DNA from: Anaerobaca lacustris
GTDB lineage: Bacteria; Planctomycetota; Phycisphaerae; Sedimentisphaerales; Anaerobacaceae
Direction: 5' to 3'
Length of the DNA: 64,000 nucleotides
NCBI RefSeq assembly: GCF_030012215.1
Contig: NZ_JASCXX010000004.1
Span: 1 to 64,000, forward strand
A program made the translations under genes and the position numbers. The notes under the pieces were generated by a model. That model did no database searches. It had not been told where the DNA came from and was given only the letters and a program-made list of their open reading frames with translations. Positions 45,519 to 53,645 of this stretch are shown in pieces; position 1 is the stretch's first letter; each line of letters opens with the position of its first letter.

Positions 45519-46637
45519 TCATGGCGCCCCGGTCAGCAGATGATCGTAGAATGCCGTCGTCCGCGCCACCAAACTCCTGTAAGAAAGCTTCTGCTCGGCC
45601 CAGACTCTGGCGGCGGCGCCAAGTCTACGGCGCCTCTCAGGACGGCGCAAGAGGTCGTCGAGCACACGCGCCAGGGCGACAGGGTCAGCGGTCGGAGTCA
45701 CAACCGCCGTTTCACCGTCGCGCAAATGGATGGACTCCCCCGGCTTGGTGAATCCAGCTGAAACCACGCAGAGACCACAACTCATGGCCTCATACATGAC
45801 GGATCCACCCGACAGACTCACCAGTACGTCGAGCGAGTTGAGTACGGAGGGCATGTCGTGCCTCCTGCCGGTGAAGATGAACTGCCCATTCAAGCCACTG
45901 GCCGCAACCAGACGATTCACGCGGGCCCCGTAGTCGTGATTGCGGACCTCCCCGATGAGTATGAAGCGTACCCCCGCGGCCCAGCGACGTTTCACTTCAA
46001 TCGCGGTCCGGATGAATTCCAATTGCCGCTTGGCCGGCTCAATGCGCCCGACCAGACCAACATTGAGCACGGGACCTGACCCGCGAGGCCTGGACAGGTC
46101 CACAGGTCGGGCCTCGGACGGCTTGAAACGCTCAATGTCGACGGCATCCTCAATCTGAACCATCCGATCAGCATCGACACGGACCTCTCGCAAGACACGA
46201 GTGATCTTCTCAGAGATGGAAATCACACCCGTCGCAGCACGCAACCGGTGCTTCCGCACCCCTCGTCGCGTGACCGGTCCGCGGACATGCACCACTGAAG
46301 GCACCTGCAATCGCCAGCGCAGCCAATTCAGATAGTTGCCCAGCCACATGTCGGATGCGTGGATGCAAACGGGCTCCGACCGCCTGGCCAACGCGACGAG
46401 TTTCTCCGCATCCCAATAGCGGCACAAGCCGTTTCGCAGCTTCCTCCATGGACGCAACGACAGCACCTCGGTGCGAATCCCGGCAGACCTCAACTCCTCG
46501 ACGACCTCGCCTTCTGTCATGCAGACGACCGTCGGGTCGTATGAGGCGTCCAGACCTCTTAGCAGAAGCAGAAGCTGGCGGTGACTGCCGCCAATGTTGC
46601 CTCCCTTGGACAAATACAGAATTCTTCTTGCACACAT
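45519..46637 (-). CDS. GT4-family glycosyltransferase
   Basis: 372 residues of the GT-B fold. N-terminal Rossmann half (ILYLSKGGNIGGSHRQLLLLLRGL). C-terminal GT4 half has VGLVGRIEPAKRQLEFI, FILIGEVRN, FTGRRHDMPSVLNSLDVLVSLS and the E-x7-E type nucleotide-sugar site GSVMYEAMSCGLCVVSAG. It transfers a sugar from an NDP- or polyprenyl donor, probably for cell-surface glycan. It is divergent from the ATP-grasp gene across a 311-base gap, which links it by position to the ATP-grasp/radical SAM cluster. The start ATG 46637 lacks a strong ribosome site. Confidence 0.88.
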   Translation of the reverse strand: MCARRILYLSKGGNIGGSHRQLLLLLRGLDASYDPTVVCMTEGEVVEELRSAGIRTEVLSLRPWRKLRNGLCRYWDAEKLVALARRSEPVCIHASDMWLGNYLNWLRWRLQVPSVVHVRGPVTRRGVRKHRLRAATGVISISEKITRVLREVRVDADRMVQIEDAVDIERFKPSEARPVDLSRPRGSGPVLNVGLVGRIEPAKRQLEFIRTAIEVKRRWAAGVRFILIGEVRNHDYGARVNRLVAASGLNGQFIFTGRRHDMPSVLNSLDVLVSLSGGSVMYEAMSCGLCVVSAGFTKPGESIHLRDGETAVVTPTADPVALARVLDDLLRRPERRRRLGAAARVWAEQKLSYRSLVARTTAFYDHLLTGAP

Positions 46638-46948
46638 ATCCGTCTATTCCCATCGCCGCCGACCAAGTGCGGTTGCGCAGCGATTCTACCATCGCTCAAA
46701 CAAGGTTGCCAGCACCTGCCGGGGGACTTTGCCACGAAACGCATAGGAATGCCTGTGTCGGGCCCGCTTTCACAGGAGGCAAAATGCTTCCGGCCCAGCA
46801 TCGCCGTGGTACTCCGCCGGCATCCGCCGAGACCAGCGGACACCAACCATGATTGCGGTACCGCACGCTTCCGTGGTATGCTCCATCCACCGTGGCCGAT
46901 AGGATAATGTAGAAGAGCCGTACAACACCGCTGCAAGTACCCGTAACC
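46638..46948. other. Divergent intergenic region, glycosyltransferase / ATP-grasp
   Basis: 311 bases, no gene. It contains the candidate plus promoter at 46853-46882. Nothing else recognised. Confidence 0.5.
46853..46882 (+). promoter_or_regulatory. Candidate promoter of ATP-grasp gene 1
   Basis: -35 TTGCGG (46853-46858), 18-base spacer, -10 TATGCT (46877-46882). The same TTGCGG hexamer heads the promoter in the duplicated element at 48112. Confidence 0.45.
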
Positions 46949-48055
46949 ATGCGCAGAAGACTGCTTCACAGAGCCCGGCAGATCATCGATGTCGCCAGAT
47001 ACGCCCGGCGAGCCTCGCCCGCATATCGCGTCAGCGCGATCACCCTGTTTGCACGGACCGTCCCCATCTGCCTGAAGCACCAATTCAGCGGGGCCGAGGC
47101 ATATCGCCTGGGCCTCTTCGATCCGACCACCCAGGCGGCCGACCTGAGCCACTACTGCAGTAGAAAGCGCCTTACGAAGATCCAGAGGTCTCTCAACCCT
47201 CCCTCTCTGGCGCCGCTGTTGCGAAACAAGGCCATTTTCTATCGGTTCTGCCTGGCCCACGGCATTCCCGTCCCCGCCCTGTACGCTGTCGTCTTTGGGC
47301 CGACTCGGGGCTGGACGTACCGCGATCGGGCCGCCGCCGGGATCGAGCAGTGGGCCACATTCCTGGAGCGCGATCTGCCCGCCGAGTTTGTCATCAAGCC
47401 GGTGGAGGCCGCGTTCGGCCACGGCGTTATGCTGTTTCGCCGACAGGATGACCGTTTCATCGATCCGGCCGGAACGCTATTCCGTGCCGCTGCGCTCTGC
47501 GAGAGCCTTTGCACCAACGGGCGGCACGACGGATTCCTGATCCAGGAACGTCTGCACAACCACCCACAACTGCTTGAACTGACTGGTGTCGAATACCTTC
47601 AGACGGTCCGCATGACCACTCTGGTTGACGCCGATCATCGGGCCCATGTGATCCATGCCGCGTGCAAACTGATCGCCGGATCGAATGTCACCGACAACTT
47701 CCATGGCGGAATCACCGGGAATATCCAGGCCTGCGTCGACCTTCGGGACGGTCGGCTGTTTCGTCCGGTCACCGCCTCGCCCGATACGCCGGGCTACAAC
47801 ACACTGCGAAAGCACCCAAACACGGGATTGGACATTGAGGGCTTTCACCTGCCACTCTGGGATCAGGCGTGCACGCTGGTCCGTAAGGCCGCCGTGCAAT
47901 TTCTCCCCGTCAGAACCATCGGCTGGGACGTCGCGATGACCCCCAGTGGCCCGATAATCGTCGAGGGAAACATCTGGTGGAACCCTCCCAACCAGCACCG
48001 GAACCTGCACACGATCCTACAGACCATCCGCGACCTCTGTCCCTTCCTGGCGTAA
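46949..48055 (+). CDS. Sugar-transfer-associated ATP-grasp protein, copy 1
   Basis: 368 residues, ATPgrasp_ST (PF14397)-like. Basic N-terminus, then SGAEAYRLGLFDP, YCSRKRLTKIQRSLNPP, LLRNKAIFYRFCLAHGIPVPALYAVV and the ATP-grasp core EFVIKPVEAAFGHGVMLFRR. It continues with GFLIQERLHNH, GVEYLQTVRMTTLVD and IGWDVAMTPSGPIIVEGNIWWNPPNQ, where the Asp, Glu and Asn bind Mg-ATP. ATP-grasp enzymes join a carboxylate to an amine, thiol or other nucleophile. This subfamily is found in polysaccharide clusters. It is clearly paralogous to the gene at 50204-51307. The substrate is unknown. No signal peptide. Confidence 0.88.
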   Translation: MRRRLLHRARQIIDVARYARRASPAYRVSAITLFARTVPICLKHQFSGAEAYRLGLFDPTTQAADLSHYCSRKRLTKIQRSLNPPSLAPLLRNKAIFYRFCLAHGIPVPALYAVVFGPTRGWTYRDRAAAGIEQWATFLERDLPAEFVIKPVEAAFGHGVMLFRRQDDRFIDPAGTLFRAAALCESLCTNGRHDGFLIQERLHNHPQLLELTGVEYLQTVRMTTLVDADHRAHVIHAACKLIAGSNVTDNFHGGITGNIQACVDLRDGRLFRPVTASPDTPGYNTLRKHPNTGLDIEGFHLPLWDQACTLVRKAAVQFLPVRTIGWDVAMTPSGPIIVEGNIWWNPPNQHRNLHTILQTIRDLCPFLA

Positions 48056-48071
48056 CCGGCCCCGCAACCAG

Positions 48072-48190
48072 ACACGAAACGGCGTGCGTGGAAAAAGGAG
48101 CGAAGCAGGCTTTGCGGACCACCGCAACAGCAGGTACAATCTCAGCGTACAAAGAGCAGCCCTGTTTTGTGTTTTCACAGCCGAGAACCT
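48072..48190 (+). repeat. Duplicated promoter element, copy 1
   Basis: About 118 bases, roughly 80 percent identical by eye to 51329-51446. It includes a GCGAAGCAGGCTTTGC palindrome, the promoter TTGCGG/TACAAT, the block TACAATCTCAG and a shared CAC(A/G)GCCGAGAAC end. It begins 16 bases after the ATP-grasp 1 stop. Confidence 0.85.
48112..48140 (+). promoter_or_regulatory. Promoter of the Dus-like/radical SAM/ATP-grasp operon
   Basis: -35 TTGCGG (48112-48117), 17-base spacer, -10 TACAAT (48135-48140). It is conserved in the second copy of the element, which supports it. Confidence 0.7.
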
Positions 48191-48191
48191 C

Positions 48192-49124
48192 GTGAAGAGA
48201 TGCATTGGAACTGTGGGCTTGGAAAACAGGCTCATTCTGGCGCCGATGGGGGGCATGTTGCGGCCTTCGGTCCGTTTGACCTATCGGCGGCTCGGCGCCG
48301 CGATGACGTGCATCGGCGTCATCGACGCCCGAGCCGTAGCCAGAGCCGAAAGCGATGAACTGATCAATATCTTAGGCAGGCGCGAAGTCACATATGAGGA
48401 GGAACGGCCGGTCAGCGTCCAGCTCATCGGCGCCAACGTTGACGAAGTCGCCGCTGCCGCCAATCGGATACAACGATTCGCCAGCGTGATTGACCTGAAT
48501 TGCAGCGGCCCTCTCCAACGCCTGATCGACCAGGGCTATGGAGCAGCCGATCTGCTGCGCGATCCGGCTTTCATCAAGGAGATGGTCCACGCAGTCGTCG
48601 AGAGAACTCGCCTTCCCATCACTGTGAAGATCCGGATCGGCATGGAGGGCCCCGATGTGGACGTCGTGGGCATCGCGCAGAATTGCCAGGAGGCCGGGGC
48701 CGCCGCCATAGCGGTACATGCCCGTTTCGTTCGGCAGATGTACTTCGGACCCGCACACTGGGAGTGGATCAAGACCGTCAAAGAAAATGTGGATATCCCC
48801 GTCGTCGGCAACGGCGCCGTGCACTCGGCTTTCGATGCGCAAGCCATGCTCGAACGGACGGGGTGCGACTTCGTCATGATCGGCACGGGCGCATTCATCA
48901 ATCCGCTGATCTTCCTTCAAACCAACGAGCTTCTGGAGACGGGCCACTGCCCAACGATCAGTAACACGCGAACGTTGCTGCGATTCTTCCGGGAGTACTT
49001 TGCCTCCGCCAGGAGGATGGAATCCAGGGGACTCGTGAGATTTCTGCGAAGCTCCTGTAAGAACTTTCTCAAGGTCCGGTCGTTCATGCAGGGAATTCAA
49101 AGCGGCCGTGTCACACTCAAGTAG
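48192..49124 (+). CDS. Divergent Dus-family (dihydrouridine synthase-like) flavoprotein
   Basis: 310 residues from GTG 48192 (VKRCIGTVGLENRLILAPMGG is the family N-terminus). An FMN-binding TIM barrel with LAPMGGMLRPSVRL, SVQLIGANVDEV, VKIRIGMEG (Lys146), AIAVHARFVRQMYFGPAHWEWIK (His176), IPVVGNGAVHSA and MIGTGAFINPLIF. In Dus enzymes the motif D-x-N-x-G-C-P carries the catalytic cysteine. Here residues 101-107 are DLNCSGP, so the Cys is two positions early and Gly takes its place. The FMN sites look preserved. It could therefore reduce or oxidise something other than tRNA uridine. The radical SAM gene starts 7 bases later. Confidence 0.82.
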   Translation: MKRCIGTVGLENRLILAPMGGMLRPSVRLTYRRLGAAMTCIGVIDARAVARAESDELINILGRREVTYEEERPVSVQLIGANVDEVAAAANRIQRFASVIDLNCSGPLQRLIDQGYGAADLLRDPAFIKEMVHAVVERTRLPITVKIRIGMEGPDVDVVGIAQNCQEAGAAAIAVHARFVRQMYFGPAHWEWIKTVKENVDIPVVGNGAVHSAFDAQAMLERTGCDFVMIGTGAFINPLIFLQTNELLETGHCPTISNTRTLLRFFREYFASARRMESRGLVRFLRSSCKNFLKVRSFMQGIQSGRVTLK

Positions 49125-49131
49125 GACGCAT

Positions 49132-50187
49132 ATGGCCGATCGTGAAGAGGGATGGATCGTCCGGCTGCCAGAAGCCGTACGCGACGTATCGTACCGAATC
49201 AGGCTCCTGCTCGGCAAGGGCCCCAAGGTGCGCATGCTGTATCTCGAAGTGACGCATCGCTGCAATGCCCGTTGCATCACCTGTTACACGGGTGCGGGAA
49301 AGGAGAAAGACGATGCGCTCACGTTCGAGGAACAGAAATCGGTGGTCCAGCAGGCCAGGCAGCTCGGCGCCCGCACCGTATCGGTGAGCGGCAGCGGTGA
49401 GCCGCTGCTATGTCCTCACCTCTTCGATCTGATCGATTTCGTCCGTCTGCAGAACATGCAAGTGGTCATGTTCACCAACGGCACGACGGTTGACCGAGCT
49501 TGTGCCGAGCGACTGATTCACAACAACGTGATCACCTACTTCAAGTTGTTCAGTCTCGATCCGGGTACGTTCGACCGGATGATGGGCAAGGCGAACGCCT
49601 ATGAGTGGGTCTCGCACTCGTACCCGTACGGCGATTCCAGCAAGAACGTCTGCCTGCCCAGCGGTCTGAAGTGCCTGCTCGACGCCCAGGAGGCCGCCGG
49701 GACCAAGGGCCTGGTCAGGGTCGAGTCGCTGATCACCAGGCTGAACCGCGCCACGCTGCCGGACGTGGCGCGGCTCTGCAGAGACTTGGACTTGACTCTG
49801 CACCTGGAAACCCCTGTCTTTGCGGGGCGTGCGATCGAGAACTATGCGGACATTGCTCTGCACAGCGATGAATACGAGAACCTCTACCACGAACTCGTGG
49901 CCATCTTGGGACAGGAGTATTTCAGCGAGCTTCGAGCCCATCCGTGTCCGGTGGAGCGCAATCCGACGGTCTGGACGAACGGCGACATCGGGCTTTGCAG
50001 CAGTCGACCGGCCCATGTCGGGAATGTGCGGCAAGCCTCTCTCAAGAGCTTGTTCCACAGGGCGCTAATGCAGAAACGCAAAGAAGATCGTCACCTCACT
50101 CCATCCAGCGGTGAAGGGCGATATTTTCGCACGTGTCCCGCGCGACAGTACTACCAACTGCAGCACGGGATCCCATGCGACTACTGA
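49132..50187 (+). CDS. Radical SAM protein with SPASM-like C-terminus
   Basis: 351 residues from ATG 49132, 7 bases after the Dus-like gene. The [4Fe-4S] motif THRCNARCITC (C44, C48, C51) is canonical Cx3Cx2C, and SVSGSGEPLLCPHL matches the SAM-binding GGEP position. The barrel continues through VVMFTNGTTV and LVRVESLITRLN. The C-terminal part has cysteines in HPCPVERNPTVWTNGDIGLCSS and FRTCPARQYYQLQHGIPCDY, as in SPASM or twitch domains that hold auxiliary clusters. Such enzymes modify peptides, proteins or sugars. The arrangement between a flavoprotein and an ATP-grasp gene suggests one multi-step modification. Target unknown. Confidence 0.9.
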   Translation: MADREEGWIVRLPEAVRDVSYRIRLLLGKGPKVRMLYLEVTHRCNARCITCYTGAGKEKDDALTFEEQKSVVQQARQLGARTVSVSGSGEPLLCPHLFDLIDFVRLQNMQVVMFTNGTTVDRACAERLIHNNVITYFKLFSLDPGTFDRMMGKANAYEWVSHSYPYGDSSKNVCLPSGLKCLLDAQEAAGTKGLVRVESLITRLNRATLPDVARLCRDLDLTLHLETPVFAGRAIENYADIALHSDEYENLYHELVAILGQEYFSELRAHPCPVERNPTVWTNGDIGLCSSRPAHVGNVRQASLKSLFHRALMQKRKEDRHLTPSSGEGRYFRTCPARQYYQLQHGIPCDY

Positions 50188-50203
50188 CCGCAGGAGAGCG
50201 ACC

Positions 50204-51307
50204 TTGCGAAAGCTATTACGCCGGCTTCATCGAAAATCGCATCGGTTCGGCGAGATTGTGGTTTTCTGGCGTCGGGCGAATCCACTGTGGCACTGGAAGT
50301 CCGTCTCGGCGTTTCGGCGCGCCTTGCGCGTCTGCAAGAGAGACCGATTCGAGCCCGCCGAGGCGTTTCGCCTGGGCCTGTTCCGTCCGCCCCCGGCCCA
50401 CGATGGGCCGTCACCCTATGTCAGCCGTAAACGCTTGACGAAAGCCCAGGAAGCCCTGAATCCTCCCGGCTGGGCACCCCTGCTGAAGAACAAGGACCTG
50501 TTCTATCGATACAGCGCTGCTCTGGGCATACCTGTCCCGCAATTGTACGCAGTCATTCAAGGATCCGCACCAGATTGGTCTTCTGTGGGCCGCGCGATCG
50601 GGACACGAGATGACTGGAAGACCTTCTTCGAACGCCACCTGCCGACCGAATTCGCCGTCAAACCAGCGATCGGGGCCTACGGAAAAGGGTTCAATGTCTA
50701 CCGAAAGATGGACGGCGGCTACGTCGATGCCTCCCATACTCGTCTGGAGTTCAGCGACTTATACGATGCGCTCGTTTCGGCGGGCCATGACCGATACGTG
50801 ATCCAGGAGCGCCTTCAGAGCCATTCGGAACTGATACGCCTCAGTGGGACCGAGGCATTGCAGACCGTCCGAATGATTACCCTCGTGGACAGCGCCGGGG
50901 ATGCACACATCCTGCACGCCCATTTGAAGGTCATCGAGGCCGAGGAAATCGTCGACACCCTGATCGACGGCCTGACCGGCAACGTCGAGGCACCGGTAGA
51001 CCTGGAGTCCGGCCGCCTGAAATCCGCCAATCGAATTCCAGACACAGGCACCGGCGTTGTCACGATCGAGGTCCACCCCAAGACGAGGATTCCATTCGCT
51101 GAGTTTGCACTGCCGTTCTGGCCACAGGCGCGGGATTTGGTGCGGCAGACCTCACAGCACTTCTTACCTTTGCGAACCATCGGCTGGGACGTCGCTCTGA
51201 CTCCGGCCGGTCCGGTGATCGTCGAGGGAAACGTCTGGTGGGACCCGCCCAACCAGCATCATGCCCTGCAAGCCATTCTGGGGGCTATCCGCGAGCTTTG
51301 TCCGTGA
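50204..51307 (+). CDS. Sugar-transfer-associated ATP-grasp protein, copy 2
   Basis: 367 residues from TTG 50204: AGGAGA at 50192-50197 is well placed, and the in-frame ATG at 50111 lies inside the radical SAM gene. Paralog of the gene at 46949-48055: RFEPAEAFRLGLFRP, YVSRKRLTKAQEALNPP, LLKNKDLFYRYSAALGIPVPQLYAVI, EFAVKPAIGAYGKGFNVYRK, YVIQERLQSHSEL, GTEALQTVRMITLVD and IGWDVALTPAGPVIVEGNVWWDPPNQ. The same catalytic residues are kept in both copies, so both are probably active with different acceptors. It lies 16 bases after the radical SAM gene. Confidence 0.88.
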   Translation: MRKLLRRLHRKSHRFGEIVVFWRRANPLWHWKSVSAFRRALRVCKRDRFEPAEAFRLGLFRPPPAHDGPSPYVSRKRLTKAQEALNPPGWAPLLKNKDLFYRYSAALGIPVPQLYAVIQGSAPDWSSVGRAIGTRDDWKTFFERHLPTEFAVKPAIGAYGKGFNVYRKMDGGYVDASHTRLEFSDLYDALVSAGHDRYVIQERLQSHSELIRLSGTEALQTVRMITLVDSAGDAHILHAHLKVIEAEEIVDTLIDGLTGNVEAPVDLESGRLKSANRIPDTGTGVVTIEVHPKTRIPFAEFALPFWPQARDLVRQTSQHFLPLRTIGWDVALTPAGPVIVEGNVWWDPPNQHHALQAILGAIRELCP

Positions 51308-51328
51308 CGTGACTGAGGCGGCAGCGGA

Positions 51329-51446
51329 ACACGAGACGGCGGGCGTGGGAAAAAGGGCAAAGCAGGCTTTGCAGGCGACTGCGACAGCGGGTACAATCTC
51401 AGTGTGCAAAAAGCGGCCCTGCTCTGTTCTTTCACGGCCGAGAACA
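51329..51446 (+). repeat. Duplicated promoter element, copy 2
   Basis: Direct repeat of 48072-48190, beginning 22 bases after the ATP-grasp 2 stop. It keeps the GCAAAGCAGGCTTTGC palindrome and the promoter hexamers, while spacer bases differ. Confidence 0.85.
51369..51397 (+). promoter_or_regulatory. Promoter of the TAT-exported Gfo/Idh gene
   Basis: -35 TTGCAG (51369-51374), 17-base spacer, -10 TACAAT (51392-51397), inside copy 2 of the duplicated element. Confidence 0.7.
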
Positions 51447-51472
51447 CCGGCTCCAAAGACGGGAGGCATGTC

Positions 51473-52843
51473 ATGAGTGGCAGGAGCATCGATCGACGAA
51501 CATTCCTCAAGACGACGGCTGCCGGTGCGCTGGCCTTTCCGACGGTGGTTCGATCTTCCGCGCTTGGCGGGAGCGGTTACGTCGCACCGAGCGAGCGGGT
51601 GACGATGGGGTTCATCGGCGTCGGCGGCATGGGCACCAGCAATATGCGGGCCTTTCTGGCCCAGCCTGACGTGCAGGTGCTGGCGGTCTGCGATCCCGTC
51701 AAGGCCAGCGACCAGTACGGGCATTGGTATAAGAGGGGCTGGAACGGCGCCTGGTTCGGGCGCGAGCCGGCCGCCAAGATCGTCGAAAACGATTATGCCA
51801 GCAAGGACGGTTCGGGCCGGTACAAAGGGTGTGCCGCCTATGTGGATTTCCGCGAGCTGATCGCCCGGGACGACATCGACGCGGTGTGCATCACGACGCC
51901 CGATCACTGGCATGCCATCTGCGCCATCGAGGCCGCGGTGGCAGGCAAGGATATCTACTGCGAGAAGCCCATGAGCCTGACCGTCGCCGAAGGACGGGCC
52001 ATGGCCGAGGCCGTACGGCGATACAACGTGGTCTTCCAGACGGGCACGCAGCGCCGGTCGAGCCAGACATACCGCTTCATCTGCGAGCTGATCCGCAACG
52101 GGCGGATCGGCAAGCTCCAGAAGGCCCTGGTCGCGATCGGCCCGAACAACAAGCAGGCCCCGCCGAGCGACTGGGCTGCAATGCCGGTGCCTGATTGGCT
52201 TGACTATGAGATGTGGCTTGGTCCGGCGCCTTGGGCCCCCTATCACAAGGACCGCTGTCTCTACACGTTCCGATTTCTGGAGGACTATTCCGGCGGCCAG
52301 ACGACCAACCTGGGCGCACACGGCATTGACGTCGTCCAATGGGCCAACGGCACAGACGAGACGGGCCCCGTCGAGGTCGAGGACCTCGGCGCCGAGTTCC
52401 CCAGCGACGGCCTGTTCACCACCGCCACCAAGGTGAACTTCCGAGCCCGCTATGCCAACGGCGCCGAGTTGGTCTGCCGAACCCAGAAGGACGAGATCTA
52501 CCGCTTCGAGGGAACCGAGGGCTGGATCCAGGTGCCGGTCTATTCGGACGAGATCACCTGCCATCCCGAATCGCTGAAGACCACGGTCATCGGCCCGGAT
52601 GAGATTCATCTCTATGTGAGCAACGATCACCACCGCAACTTCGTCGATTGCATCAAGACGCGGGGCCAGACGGCCGCCCCGGTCGAGGTCGGCCATCGCT
52701 CGGTGACGATCTGCCATCTGGGCAATATCGCAATGAAGCTCAAGGGCAAATTCCAGTGGGACCCCGCGAGCGAACGCTTCACCGACAGCCAACAGGCAAA
52801 TGCACTGCTCTCAAAGGCAATGCGAGGCCCGTGGCGTCTGTAG
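51473..52843 (+). CDS. Gfo/Idh/MocA oxidoreductase with twin-arginine signal
   Basis: 456 residues from ATG 51473, with GGGAGG at 51461-51466. TAT signal IDRRTFLKTTAAGALAFPTVV, so it is exported folded with its NAD(P) cofactor. Rossmann part: VTMGFIGVGGMGTSNMRAF, TTPDHWHAICAIEAAVAGKDIYCEKPMSLTVAEG, where EKP is the conserved catalytic/cofactor motif. The C-terminal domain includes GGQTTNLGAHGIDVVQWANGTDETGPVEVEDLG and HHRNFVDCIKTRG, typical of the planctomycete secreted clade. The likely reaction is sugar or glycoside oxidation at C3, consistent with the DUF1080 lipoprotein elsewhere in the window. Substrate unknown. Confidence 0.92.
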   Translation: MSGRSIDRRTFLKTTAAGALAFPTVVRSSALGGSGYVAPSERVTMGFIGVGGMGTSNMRAFLAQPDVQVLAVCDPVKASDQYGHWYKRGWNGAWFGREPAAKIVENDYASKDGSGRYKGCAAYVDFRELIARDDIDAVCITTPDHWHAICAIEAAVAGKDIYCEKPMSLTVAEGRAMAEAVRRYNVVFQTGTQRRSSQTYRFICELIRNGRIGKLQKALVAIGPNNKQAPPSDWAAMPVPDWLDYEMWLGPAPWAPYHKDRCLYTFRFLEDYSGGQTTNLGAHGIDVVQWANGTDETGPVEVEDLGAEFPSDGLFTTATKVNFRARYANGAELVCRTQKDEIYRFEGTEGWIQVPVYSDEITCHPESLKTTVIGPDEIHLYVSNDHHRNFVDCIKTRGQTAAPVEVGHRSVTICHLGNIAMKLKGKFQWDPASERFTDSQQANALLSKAMRGPWRL

Positions 52844-52868
52844 CAGGAACGAAGTTGGGAGGAAACGC

Positions 52869-53630
52869 ATGGATCGCAACCATCTCTGCGCGTGTTCGAC
52901 CCTTTTGGTGAGCATTGTCCTGGCGTGGAATACCCCACTCGCTCAGGCGGACGAGCCGGTTACCCTCGACACCGATCCCAATCTCGCCGCGTGGTGGAAG
53001 TTCGACGAGACCTCCGGAACAACGGCGGCCGATGCCTCGAAGCATGGACGAAACGCCGCACTCAAAGGCGAGTTGTCCTTCGACAAGAATTCGGCCGCCG
53101 GACGGACGGGCGGAGCGGTTCGCCTTGATGCCGGAGAAGGCCATCTTGAGGCGACCAGGTACAAGGGCGTCGGTGGAACCCAGCCTCGGACGCTCGCGGC
53201 CTGGATCAAGACTGTGGCAACCACGGGAGAGATCGTCTCGTGGGGGACCAACGACTTCGGCAGGATGTGGACGTTTGGCTTCGTTCGCGGTCGCATCGGC
53301 GTCACACCCCACGGCGGATACCTGTACATGAACGCCGAGACGCACGACGACCAATGGCATCACGTCACCGTGGTGGTCGGGCAGGCGGAATCGCCCAATT
53401 TGCACGATGATGTGACGCTCTATCTGGACGGAGAGGTGGCCGTCATCCACGACATCGGTCTCCTGGACCTCTGGCCGATCGACACGGGCGACGAGCTCGA
53501 CGTCCGAATCGGGCGGAACTTCAAGGGCCTCATCGACGATCTTCGCATCTACAATCGTGCGCTCTCTGAAGAGGAGATTCTCGCCCTGTTCAAACTGGAG
53601 AGCAACCGCCCATTGACCCCATCTCGATAA
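52869..53630 (+). CDS. Exported LamG-domain protein
   Basis: 253 residues from ATG 52869, with GGAGG 6 bases upstream. Signal peptide (NHLCACSTLLVSIVLAWNTPLAQA) followed by a single LamG domain: DPNLAAWWKFDETSGTTAADASKHGRNAALKG, TLAAWIKTVATTGEIVSWG, WHHVTVVVG, VTLYLDGEVAV, and FKGLIDDLRIYNRALSEEEILAL at the C-terminus. Carbohydrate- or matrix-binding role expected. It lies between the Gfo/Idh and AKR-like genes in the same direction with short gaps (25 and 15 bases), so the three probably form an operon. Confidence 0.88.
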   Translation: MDRNHLCACSTLLVSIVLAWNTPLAQADEPVTLDTDPNLAAWWKFDETSGTTAADASKHGRNAALKGELSFDKNSAAGRTGGAVRLDAGEGHLEATRYKGVGGTQPRTLAAWIKTVATTGEIVSWGTNDFGRMWTFGFVRGRIGVTPHGGYLYMNAETHDDQWHHVTVVVGQAESPNLHDDVTLYLDGEVAVIHDIGLLDLWPIDTGDELDVRIGRNFKGLIDDLRIYNRALSEEEILALFKLESNRPLTPSR

Positions 53631-53645
53631 GCAAAGGGAGCAGCC

